A program made the position numbers and the translations under genes. The notes under the pieces were generated by a model. That model made no database searches and was not told the DNA's origin. It was given only the letters and a program-made list of their open reading frames with translations. A DNA stretch of 64,000 bases, taken from positions 496,001 through 560,000 of the forward strand of contig OZ242171.1 in assembly GCA_965205525.1 (NCBI GenBank), in the 5' to 3' direction. The stretch comes from G965205525 sp965205525. Lineage in GTDB: Bacteria; Pseudomonadota; Gammaproteobacteria; JABABF01. Shown here piece by piece: positions 46,281 to 54,561 of the stretch; the first letter of the stretch is position 1; every line of letters starts with the position of its first letter.

Positions 46281-47843
46281 TCACTCGGCCAGAATTACAC
46301 GGAGCAGCTCTTCAAAAGTAGTTTCCCCGTTCAGCACGCGCCGGCGCCCATCCTGCAGAATGCTGTCGCTGTTCTGGCGCGCGATGCGGGTCATATCCTG
46401 CTCTCCGGCACCCTTATGAATCATCTCCCGCAGCTCGTCATTCACCTGCACCAGCTCGTAGATGCCGGTGCGCCCTCGGTACCCCAGCTGGTTGCATTCC
46501 TCGCAGCCCTTGGCCCGGTAGATGACCGCATCCCGCTCAAGTTCTAAGCGCTGGCGTTCCAGCTCGCTCGGTTCGTAGGGCTCGCGGCAGGAGGGGCATA
46601 GCCTGCGCACCAGACGCTGGGCTATCATCGCCAGCAGGCTGGAGGACAGCAGAAAGGATTCCACGCCCATGTCCTGCAGGCGGGTGACGGCACCGATGGC
46701 GGTATTGGTGTGCAGAGTGGACAGTACCAGGTGACCGGTGAGGCTGGCCTGCACCGCGATGTCTGCGGTCTCCACGTCCCGGATTTCTCCAATCATCACT
46801 ACGTCCGGGTCTTGGCGCAGGATGGCCCGCAGCCCGCGGGCAAAAGTCATGTCCACCTTGGTGTTGACCTGGGTCTGGGCGATGCCTTCCAGCATGTATT
46901 CCACCGGGTCCTCTATGGTCATAATGTTGCGCGAGGTCTCGTTAATATCCGTGAGACCCGCGTATAGGGTGGTGGTCTTGCCGGAGCCGGTGGGACCGGT
47001 TACCAGGATGATGCCGTGGGGCGTATGCAGGGCATTCTGAAAGTGCTGGCTGTTGGTTTCGCTCATCTGCAGCTGGGCCACCGACAGGCGGCCGGCCTCC
47101 GTGTCCAGGAGGCGCAGCACCACCCGCTCGCCGTGGGCGGAGGGGATGGTGGACAGGCGGATATCCACCGCATGGCCGGCGATGCGCACCGATATGCGCC
47201 CGTCCTGGGGGATGCGTTTTTCGGCGATATCCAGCCTCGCCATCACTTTGAGGCGGGAGACCAGCAGGGGGGCCAGCCGACGGTTCGGCGACAGCACATC
47301 CCGCAGCACGCCGTCCACGCGAAAACGCACGGAGACGTTTTCTTCAAAAGTTTCAATGTGAATGTCCGATGCCTGCTCGCGCACTGCCTGGGACAGCACC
47401 GCGTTGATAAGCCGCACTACCGGAGCATCGTTCTCCCCCTCCATCAAATCGGTGGTGTCGGGGATTTCATCCGCCAAGCGGCCGAGGTCGGAGTCTGCAT
47501 CCAAATCTGCGACAGCCTGCTCCGCATCGCTGTCGCCGCTCTGGTAGAACTCTGTCAGGCGAGTTTGGAAATCCTCCTGTCCCAGTATTTCCGGCGGCAG
47601 CAGGGGGCGGCGAGTGAAGCGGTGCACCTCCATCAGGATGTCTAGGCTCGGCAGGGTTTCCCGGCATACAGGCAGCATCCCCTCGGGTTTTTCCTCCAGC
47701 AGAATGCTATGGTTGCGGGCGAACAGGTAGGGCAGCCGGCGGCGGGTGCCGTTTTCCCCGGCGTCCAGCCCCTCAGCGGCCTCCATCGCCTCTGGGGCGA
47801 TGGCCGCGGCGGCAGTATTTTTTTCAGTGACCGGAGTGCTCAT
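46281..47843 (-). CDS. gspE: Type II secretion ATPase E
   Basis: Cytoplasmic hexameric ATPase that powers pseudopilus extension. In the 520 residues the Walker A motif GPTGSGKT lies near 280, followed by the Asp box (MTIEDPVEYML), Walker B (DPDVVMIGEIRD) and the four-Cys zinc motif CPSC...CEEC (about 414-448). The N-terminal 60 residues are Ala/Glu-rich and less conserved. ATG 47843 is chosen over an in-frame start at 47873, which would overlap gspD by 29 bases. Confidence 0.96.
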   Translation of the reverse strand: MSTPVTEKNTAAAAIAPEAMEAAEGLDAGENGTRRRLPYLFARNHSILLEEKPEGMLPVCRETLPSLDILMEVHRFTRRPLLPPEILGQEDFQTRLTEFYQSGDSDAEQAVADLDADSDLGRLADEIPDTTDLMEGENDAPVVRLINAVLSQAVREQASDIHIETFEENVSVRFRVDGVLRDVLSPNRRLAPLLVSRLKVMARLDIAEKRIPQDGRISVRIAGHAVDIRLSTIPSAHGERVVLRLLDTEAGRLSVAQLQMSETNSQHFQNALHTPHGIILVTGPTGSGKTTTLYAGLTDINETSRNIMTIEDPVEYMLEGIAQTQVNTKVDMTFARGLRAILRQDPDVVMIGEIRDVETADIAVQASLTGHLVLSTLHTNTAIGAVTRLQDMGVESFLLSSSLLAMIAQRLVRRLCPSCREPYEPSELERQRLELERDAVIYRAKGCEECNQLGYRGRTGIYELVQVNDELREMIHKGAGEQDMTRIARQNSDSILQDGRRRVLNGETTFEELLRVILAE

Positions 47844-47844
47844 G

Positions 47845-49872
47845 CTACTGTGCCTCGCTGCCTTCTTCCGCATCGCGGGCCAAGCCTTCCTCCTGCAGTG
47901 TCTGCTGCAGATTCTCGGCCCAGTCCGGCAGTACAGGGACTTCTTCTGGTTCTAAGAAGGATACCCCCTGGGTGCGTTTTTGCAGCTGCGCACTGCGTAT
48001 GTTGAGATACCTTTTCCTGCTTTCCTTATTCGCTTTTTCGGGGGTGCGGATGATGATCGGGCGGATAAAGATCAGCAGGTTGGTCTTGTCCACATCCACC
48101 GACGTACTTTTGAACAGAAAGCCGAGCAGGGGGATGTCCCCAAGCAGGGGAATCTTGCGCTTGTTCTCCTCTATGGAATCGGTGATCAGCCCGCCGAGCA
48201 CGACAATATCCCCGTCTCCCGCCAGCACCGTGGTAGTGATCTTGCGCTGGTTGGTGATGATGTCAGCGGCCCCGGAAGAGCCGGTCACGCTGGACACCTC
48301 CTGCTCCAGTTCCAGCAGCACCGTGTCGCCTTCGTTGATGTGAGGGGTCACCTTCAGGGTAACCCCCACATCCCTTCTGGATATGGTCTGGAAGGGGTTC
48401 ACAGCGTTGTTGCTATTGCCAACATAGGAGCCGGTGAGAAAGGGCACGTTCTGTCCTACCACCACCGATGCCTCCGTGTTGTCCAGGGTCAGCAGGCTCG
48501 GCGTGGACAGGATGTTCACCGCCACGTTTCTGTTCAGCGCGGTGAGAATGGCGCCGAATAGATGGTCGCTGTCGTTCAGGTCGCCGATGGCGGCGATCTG
48601 GCCTTCAACAGCGGAGGCCCGGCCCGCCAAATTTTCCAGCAGGTCCTGGGCGCCATCGGAATCGCCGACGGCCAGGGTCAGGGCGCGCAGGCTGCCCGCG
48701 CCACCGCTCCCGGAGCTGAACAGGCCGTGGTCGGCATCGGCGAAGAGATATTCAAAGCCCAGATCCTTGTCATTGTCATCCCGCACTTCCACCACGATTG
48801 CCTCCACCAGCACCTGGGCGCGACGGATATCCAGACGGGAGATGATCAGCTCCAGAGCCCGCATGGTCTCGTTGTCCGCGGTGATGATCAGGGAGTTGGT
48901 GGCATCGTCCGCTTCCACCCGTGCCTTCTGCTGCGACCGGCCTGCGCCCTCCTGCTTCTGGATGTTTTCAATGACCTTGTTGAGGATTGGGGCCAGTTTG
49001 TCCGCCTCTGCATATTTGAGGTATTGCACCCGCGCATTGCTGACCCGCCCGATAGGGGCATCCAGCTGGGCAATCAGCTCCAAGGCCTTCTGCCGTTCCT
49101 GCTCCGGCCCCCGGAGCAGGATGGTGTTGGTGCGTCCATCCGAGGTTATGATCAGGATGTCTCCCTTCTCCTTGCTGTCTTTGGTCTCCAGTGCCTTGAT
49201 CAGCCGAATGATCTCCTCGGCATCGGCATATTGCAGTTCCACCACATCCAGCTGGTCCTTGGAACTGATGTCCAGCTGACCGATGACCTTCATCAGCTTT
49301 GCGATGTTGGCCGCACTGTCGGAGATGATGATGGAGTTGGTGGGAGGGTAGGCGGCCAGGTGGCTCTGCTGGGGGAGAAGCGGGCGGATGACGGATACCA
49401 GCTTACTGGCTGCGATATTCCGAAGGGGCAGCACCTGGGTCACGATTTCAAAGTTTTCACGGCCGGTGGCGCCTTTGCCCACGGGCCCGGGCTCGGTGCG
49501 GGCCGCCTGCTCGGGCACGATGTTGACGATACCGCTCTCCATGTGCACCGCGGTGAAGCCTTGCGCATCCAGAATTGCCAGAAACAGGTCGTACAGCTGC
49601 TCTTCGTCTACCGGCTGGTTGGAGATGATCTGCGCCTTGCCCTTCACCCGGGGATCAATAAGAAATGTCTTGCTGGTGACATCGGCGACGAAGCGAATAA
49701 TTTCAATAATCTCCGTATCTTCAAAGTTGATCGTGTAGGTTTCGGCGCGGGGTGCTCCTCCGGGCAGCAGCAGCATCGCTGTCAGCATCCCGCACAAAAG
49801 CCGCGTGCGTGCGCCTCTTTGCCCCGCGCATGACGGGCGCAGGGAAGCGAGAGCAAAGGGACGGGTTTTCAT
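47845..49872 (-). CDS. gspD: Type II secretion outer-membrane secretin D
   Basis: Forms the outer-membrane channel. The 675 residues have a signal peptide (cleavage likely after PRA, about residue 43), the N0 domain starting YTINFEDTEIIEIIRFVADVT split by predicted loops, N1-N3 repeats and the C-terminal secretin domain (VPFLTGSY, DVGVTLKVTPHI and VVLGGLITDS). No lipoprotein signal is visible, so outer-membrane targeting may need a separate pilotin. Confidence 0.96.
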   Translation of the reverse strand: MKTRPFALASLRPSCAGQRGARTRLLCGMLTAMLLLPGGAPRAETYTINFEDTEIIEIIRFVADVTSKTFLIDPRVKGKAQIISNQPVDEEQLYDLFLAILDAQGFTAVHMESGIVNIVPEQAARTEPGPVGKGATGRENFEIVTQVLPLRNIAASKLVSVIRPLLPQQSHLAAYPPTNSIIISDSAANIAKLMKVIGQLDISSKDQLDVVELQYADAEEIIRLIKALETKDSKEKGDILIITSDGRTNTILLRGPEQERQKALELIAQLDAPIGRVSNARVQYLKYAEADKLAPILNKVIENIQKQEGAGRSQQKARVEADDATNSLIITADNETMRALELIISRLDIRRAQVLVEAIVVEVRDDNDKDLGFEYLFADADHGLFSSGSGGAGSLRALTLAVGDSDGAQDLLENLAGRASAVEGQIAAIGDLNDSDHLFGAILTALNRNVAVNILSTPSLLTLDNTEASVVVGQNVPFLTGSYVGNSNNAVNPFQTISRRDVGVTLKVTPHINEGDTVLLELEQEVSSVTGSSGAADIITNQRKITTTVLAGDGDIVVLGGLITDSIEENKRKIPLLGDIPLLGFLFKSTSVDVDKTNLLIFIRPIIIRTPEKANKESRKRYLNIRSAQLQKRTQGVSFLEPEEVPVLPDWAENLQQTLQEEGLARDAEEGSEAQ

Positions 49873-49902
49873 ATTGTGGGCCTGTTGTGAAAATATGCGG
49901 AC

Positions 49903-50823
49903 TCAGCGCAGCTTGAGCAGCAGCTCCAGATGCCCCTTCCCGCGCTTCATCAGAAAACTGGCTTCGCTGGCATTGCGCATGGAAGCGTGGGCCTGCTGCA
50001 ATGCGCTGAGACTGGTGAGATCAACATTGTTGATCGCCATGATCATGTCGTTGCTGCGAAAGCCGAGCTGGATAAAACTGCGGGCATCGCTGCGTGGACT
50101 GATCCGGTAGCCAATGATGTCCTTTCCCTTGCGCACAGCCGAAAAGCTGATGACCTTGCTCAGATCAGTCGGATTTTTCATCAGTTTATCGTAGTAGCGC
50201 TTGGCGGCCTTGGTAGCCAGCTTGTTGCCGCGCCGGTCAAGAACTTTTGTGTTTTCCGGCCGCTTTTTATTTTTCTTGTCGTACAGGCTGAGACGCTCCA
50301 CTTTGCCGCTGTTGAGCTCAATCAGCACGTGGTCCTGCAAAATGCTCTGCACTTTGGCCTTGGCGACCGGCAGCTCGTCGCCGGGTGCATATATCTCCTG
50401 CTTGTTGTTGTGACGAATGGCGGCCCTGGCAAGGGCGGGGTTGCTTGAATACATGATGCCGGACAGCCTTAGGTTGAGAGGCGTTTCTGTCGGTTCCGAT
50501 GCAACGGCATTGGGCGCTTCGTATTGGCCGAAAAGCGGCTGCCCGGTGAGGGTCTCAATCGCGGGGGGCGGACCGCGCAGTTCCGCCGCCGAGAGGGGCG
50601 GAGGCACCGAGGGGGCCAGGTTGATCGGTGCGGGCGCCGTCGGCGCCGGGAGCAGAGACCAGACCAGCTGGGCGCTCAGGTAGACGAGCCATGTCCCGAT
50701 TGCCAGGGCCGCGAGGGCCTGCAGCTGTGCTGCGACCTGGGGCCAGTCAAGATTTTCCAAGATTTCCCTGACCTTCCCCAGCGTCGCCGCGGGGAGTAGC
50801 TGTGTTGCTGTGCCAGTAGCCAT
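49903..50823 (-). CDS. gspC: Type II secretion protein C
   Basis: Inner-membrane protein that connects the platform to the secretin and helps select substrates. The 306 residues have a cytoplasmic start, a membrane helix (about 36-58), a Pro-rich linker, the homology region (LNLRLSGIMYSSNP...IYAPGDELPVAKAKVQSI) and a C-terminal PDZ-like domain (GYRISPRSD...FRSNDMIMAINNVDL). First gene of the gsp operon. Confidence 0.93.
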   Translation of the reverse strand: MATGTATQLLPAATLGKVREILENLDWPQVAAQLQALAALAIGTWLVYLSAQLVWSLLPAPTAPAPINLAPSVPPPLSAAELRGPPPAIETLTGQPLFGQYEAPNAVASEPTETPLNLRLSGIMYSSNPALARAAIRHNNKQEIYAPGDELPVAKAKVQSILQDHVLIELNSGKVERLSLYDKKNKKRPENTKVLDRRGNKLATKAAKRYYDKLMKNPTDLSKVISFSAVRKGKDIIGYRISPRSDARSFIQLGFRSNDMIMAINNVDLTSLSALQQAHASMRNASEASFLMKRGKGHLELLLKLR

Positions 50824-50895
50824 TTTTGTCCAACATCACCCCGAGAATTCCGCCATATCTGCCCGCTGTGTGCGGCCGAATGGTCAATTCGGTCG

Positions 50896-50904
50896 ATTAT
50901 AGCA
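50896..50904 (-). promoter_or_regulatory. Extended -10 promoter of the gsp operon
   Basis: The minus strand reads TGCTATAAT, a perfect extended -10 element followed by CG, identical over 11 bases to the sdh promoter. It would give a leader of about 65 bases before gspC. Confidence 0.65.
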
Positions 50905-51156
50905 GTTATGCAGTCAAACGGCAGAGATTGCACCAAGCATTCCGCCGAGATTTTTGCCGATAATATTGAAGCAGGTTTCCCGATTTTCTAACAAACAACA
51001 CCCGATAAAAATACTTGGCAAATGTTCTGGCCCTCGCCTTGGCGGCGGCACTGCCTATCTCCCGTCTCTTTGGCGGGCGGGAGAATGCCCGGTAAAGGGC
51101 AGACGACAAATAGCCCCATCTCGGAAAATCTCCCGGGGTCTGTGGCGGCGGGCATC

Positions 51157-51165
51157 TGCTATGCT
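51157..51165 (+). promoter_or_regulatory. Candidate extended -10 promoter of tig
   Basis: TGCTATGCT has the TGN extension but a 4/6 hexamer, 59 bases before the tig ATG. No clear -35 box. Confidence 0.35.
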
Positions 51166-51224
51166 AATAGATTAGAACTTGATTCACCCCTGCAAGTTCC
51201 CTAGTGTTTTTGAATTTTCCGAAG

Positions 51225-52553
51225 ATGGGACAGAGCGATTCTCTGCAGCTGCGAGCGAAGGTCAAGTCCGGTGCCGGATTAGAGCGGCGCATGGTGGTCA
51301 ACGTGCCTGCTGCTGAGGTGAATCAGAGGGTGGAGAAGCGCCTGCGGAGCACGGCACGCAAGGTGCGCATTCAGGGATTTCGCCAAGGACGTGTGCCCTT
51401 GGATGTGGTGCGCAGCCGCTACGGGTCTGAGATCCGTGCAGAGGTGCTAGACGATGTCGTCCGCAGCTCTCTGCAGGAGGCCTTGGAGAAAAAACAGGTC
51501 CGCCTGGCCAGTCGGCCGGTGGTGGAATCCTACGATGCAGAGCCTGACCGGGCGCTGGAGTTTACCGCCGTATTTGAGGTGTATCCGGAGGTGCCGGTGC
51601 GCCGGCCCTGGCGCCTGTCGGTGAAGAAACCGGTGGCAGATATCGGGGAGGAGGATATCAATCGGCTGCAGGAGCGTCTGCAGCTGCAGGGTGCTGCGTG
51701 GCGTCCGGCAGAGCGTCCGGCTCGGGAGAGGGACCGGGTGCTGTTTGAGTATCGCGGCCTCTGTGACGGGCAGGAGGTGACGGCGCCTGGTCCCCGGGCG
51801 GTGCTCCTCGGCCGGGACACGCTGCCTTGGGACTTGGCCTCCGAGCTGCCGGGGATGTCGGCAGAGGAGGAGCGTGCCTTGGAGCGCACCGTGCCCGCCG
51901 ACTACGCCGAAGAAAAATTCCGCGGGCAGAAAATGACGCTTTCGCTGCAGGTCCTGCGCGTGGAAGAGCCGGAGCTGCCGGCCTTGGACCACGCATTCTT
52001 TGCCTCCTGCGGCATTGCCGAGGGTGGAGAGCAAGCCTTCCGGGAGCGGCTGCGGCAGGAATTGAGCAAGGCGACGGAGCGGGCGGCGGAGCGGAAAGTC
52101 AGGCAGCAGGTGCTAGACGCCCTTCTGGGACGCTATCGGCGGCTGAAGGTGCCTCGCGCTCTGGTGTCCGAGGAGGCGGAATCCATAGGTCGGCGCAAGG
52201 GACTGAAGGAGGGTGCGGCTTCCTCCGACGAATCCCTGCAGGCGGCGGCGGGGCGCCGTGTAAAGCTCGGCCTGATCCTGAATGCATGGATCCAGAAGAA
52301 GGAACTGAAGGCCAACCCGGCGGAGGTGCGTGCAATGATCCGCGCCGAAGCATCCGGGTATCGGGATGCGGATGCGATGGTCAACTGGTATTATAAAAAC
52401 GAAGCCGCTTTGCGCAGTGTAGAGTCGGCGGTGCTGGAGGAGCAGGTTGTGAAGATACTTCTTGAGAAAGCGAAGATCCAAGAGACTCGGGTCCCGTGCC
52501 AGTCGCTCTTGGAACCGGAGTCGGAAGAGACTGGGAAGGGCGGCGATGTCTGA
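51225..52553 (+). CDS. tig: Trigger factor chaperone
   Basis: Ribosome-associated folding chaperone with peptidyl-prolyl isomerase domain. The 442 residues contain the ribosome-binding tail with VRIQGFRQGRVPLDVVRSRYG (signature GFRxGxxP), a central FKBP-like domain and a helical C-terminal domain. The FKBP-like domain lacks the usual GFEEQL-type segment (here WDLASELPGM), so isomerase activity may be weak. ATG 51225 is preferred; a GTG at 51204 would add seven residues. It overlaps clpP by eight bases. Confidence 0.93.
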   Translation: MGQSDSLQLRAKVKSGAGLERRMVVNVPAAEVNQRVEKRLRSTARKVRIQGFRQGRVPLDVVRSRYGSEIRAEVLDDVVRSSLQEALEKKQVRLASRPVVESYDAEPDRALEFTAVFEVYPEVPVRRPWRLSVKKPVADIGEEDINRLQERLQLQGAAWRPAERPARERDRVLFEYRGLCDGQEVTAPGPRAVLLGRDTLPWDLASELPGMSAEEERALERTVPADYAEEKFRGQKMTLSLQVLRVEEPELPALDHAFFASCGIAEGGEQAFRERLRQELSKATERAAERKVRQQVLDALLGRYRRLKVPRALVSEEAESIGRRKGLKEGAASSDESLQAAAGRRVKLGLILNAWIQKKELKANPAEVRAMIRAEASGYRDADAMVNWYYKNEAALRSVESAVLEEQVVKILLEKAKIQETRVPCQSLLEPESEETGKGGDV

Positions 52554-53181
52554 GGATCGCAGCATGAAAGCACCCCAGGGGCTGGGCTTGGTGCCGATAG
52601 TCGTTGAGCAGACGGCGCGGGGCGAGCGGGCCTACGACATTTATTCCCGGCTCCTGCGCGAGCGGCTGGTTTTCGTGGTCGGCGCCATAGACGATTACAT
52701 GGCCAACCTGGTGGTGGCGCAGATGCTGTTCTTAGAGTCGGAAAACCCGGACAAGGATGTCAGCCTGTACATCAATTCCCCCGGGGGCATTATCAGCGCA
52801 GGCCTGGCCATCTATGACACCATGCGCTTTATTCGCCCGGATGTCTCCACCACCTGCATCGGGCATGCTGCGAGCATGGGGGCCTTCCTTCTCGCTGGCG
52901 GCACCAAGGGCAAGCGGTTCTGCCTGCCGAATACGCGGGTCATGATTCACCAGCCGAGCGGCGGTGCCCAGGGGCAGGCATCGGATGTTGATATTCACGC
53001 TCGCGAGATTCTCAGCATGCGCGGGCGTCTAAACGAAATCTTGGCAGAGCACACTGGCCGCTCGGTGAAGCAGATTGCCGCCGACACCGAGCGCGACCGT
53101 TTCATGAGCGCCCAAGAAGCAGTAGAATATGGGCTAATAGACGAGATTATTGAAAAGCGTAAGATTGAGGCAGGCAGCTGA
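52546..53181 (+). CDS. clpP: ATP-dependent Clp protease proteolytic subunit
   Basis: Serine protease that forms the tetradecameric chamber serving ClpX. The 211-residue protein has the triad Ser110 (GHAASMGA), His135 (MIHQPSGG) and Asp in ERDRFMSA. GGGAAGGG five bases before ATG 52546 supports this start, which overlaps the end of tig. The short N-terminal propeptide precedes LVPIVVEQTARGERAYD. Confidence 0.97.
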   Translation: MSEDRSMKAPQGLGLVPIVVEQTARGERAYDIYSRLLRERLVFVVGAIDDYMANLVVAQMLFLESENPDKDVSLYINSPGGIISAGLAIYDTMRFIRPDVSTTCIGHAASMGAFLLAGGTKGKRFCLPNTRVMIHQPSGGAQGQASDVDIHAREILSMRGRLNEILAEHTGRSVKQIAADTERDRFMSAQEAVEYGLIDEIIEKRKIEAGS

Positions 53182-53228
53182 ACGAGTTTTTCTTTCCCTA
53201 ACGAGCACGCAATTCGGAGGGTGACGCA

Positions 53229-54560
53229 ATGTCGGATAGCAATGGTAATGGCAAAAGCGGCGGCAACAAGCTGCTGTACTGCTCTTTCTGCGGCAAGAGT
53301 CAGCAGCATGTCAGCAAGCTGATTGCCGGTCCCTCCGTATTCATCTGCAACGAGTGTGTCGGGCTCTGCAACGACATCATTCGCGAAGAAGTTGAGGGGG
53401 CCGCTCAGGAAAAGCCCTTCAGCAGCATGCCGCAGCCGCAGGAAATTTGCAGCAGCTTGGATGAATATGTAATCGGTCAGATGCCGGCCAAGAAGGTTCT
53501 CTCGGTCGCTGTCTACAACCACTACAAGCGCCTGCAGCATCCCCGGGACGGCAAGCAGGACAACCAGGTGGAAATTGACAAGAGCAATATTCTCCTGATC
53601 GGACCGACCGGCAGCGGCAAGACACTGCTGGCATCCACCTTGGCCCGTTTTCTAGATGTGCCATTTACGATTACCGATGCGACCACTCTCACCGAGGCCG
53701 GCTATGTCGGCGAAGATGTTGAGAATATTATCCAGAAACTCCTGCAGCGCTGCGACAATGACGTGGAGCGCGCCCAGCGGGGCATCGTCTATATAGATGA
53801 GATTGACAAGATTTCGCGCAAGTCGGATAACCCGTCCATCACTCGCGATGTCTCCGGCGAGGGTGTGCAGCAGGCGCTGCTGAAATTAATTGAAGGCACG
53901 GTTGCGTCCATCCCGCCCCAAGGTGGGCGCAAGCATCCGCAGCAGGAATTCCTGCATGTGGATACCTCAGACATCCTGTTTATCTGCGGCGGCTCCTTCG
54001 CCGGATTGGACCGTGTGATCCGCTCCCGCACCGAGAAGAGCGGCATCGGCTTTGGCGCAGATGTCCGGGGCAAGGACGGTGACGTGAGCGAAATCATGGC
54101 TCGTTTGGAACCTGAGGATCTGATTTCCTACGGCCTGATCCCCGAGTTCGTCGGTCGCTTGCCGGTGGTGGTTAACTTGAGCGAACTGGACCAGGAGGCC
54201 CTGGTGCGCATTCTCACCGAGCCCCGCAATGCCCTGGTCAAGCAGTACCAGGAACTCTTCACTATGGAGGGGGCGGATCTGGATATTCGCGAAGATGCCC
54301 TGCAGAGCATTGCCGCCCGCGCTGTACAGCGCAAGACCGGCGCCCGGGGCCTGCGCTCCATACTTGAATCCATCCTAATTGACACCATGTATGAGTTGCC
54401 CTCCTTGGAGGGCGTGAGCCGCGTAGTCGTAGATGCGCCGGTGGCGGAACAGAAATTGCCGCCCCGGCTGGTGTATGAAGACGCGGGTAATTCCGCAGCG
54501 GCCGCTTCGCGCTCGGCAAGACAAGGCGGGCGCAGGCATGGCAGGCAAACAGGTTTCTGA
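53229..54560 (+). CDS. clpX: ATP-dependent Clp protease unfoldase subunit
   Basis: AAA+ unfoldase that feeds substrates to ClpP. The 443 residues have an N-terminal four-Cys zinc domain (CSFCGK...CNECVGLC, about 18-44), Walker A GPTGSGKT near 125, Walker B VYIDEIDKI, the ClpP-docking loop IGFGADV and sensor 2 GARGLRS. GGAGG before ATG 53229 is a good ribosome-binding site. Confidence 0.97.
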   Translation: MSDSNGNGKSGGNKLLYCSFCGKSQQHVSKLIAGPSVFICNECVGLCNDIIREEVEGAAQEKPFSSMPQPQEICSSLDEYVIGQMPAKKVLSVAVYNHYKRLQHPRDGKQDNQVEIDKSNILLIGPTGSGKTLLASTLARFLDVPFTITDATTLTEAGYVGEDVENIIQKLLQRCDNDVERAQRGIVYIDEIDKISRKSDNPSITRDVSGEGVQQALLKLIEGTVASIPPQGGRKHPQQEFLHVDTSDILFICGGSFAGLDRVIRSRTEKSGIGFGADVRGKDGDVSEIMARLEPEDLISYGLIPEFVGRLPVVVNLSELDQEALVRILTEPRNALVKQYQELFTMEGADLDIREDALQSIAARAVQRKTGARGLRSILESILIDTMYELPSLEGVSRVVVDAPVAEQKLPPRLVYEDAGNSAAAASRSARQGGRRHGRQTGF

Positions 54561-54561
54561 G

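Larger units (their letters stand above)
50824..51224. other. 401-bp divergent gap between gspC and tig
   Basis: It holds the gsp promoter on the minus strand (50896-50904) and a possible tig promoter on the plus strand (51157-51165). The middle (about 50930-51120) contains no frame that looks coding and no recognised RNA gene. Confidence 0.55.

Noticed and set aside
48562..49833. 423-codon plus-strand frame antisense to gspD
   Set aside because: The secretin is certain on the minus strand and the frame has no recognisable domain.
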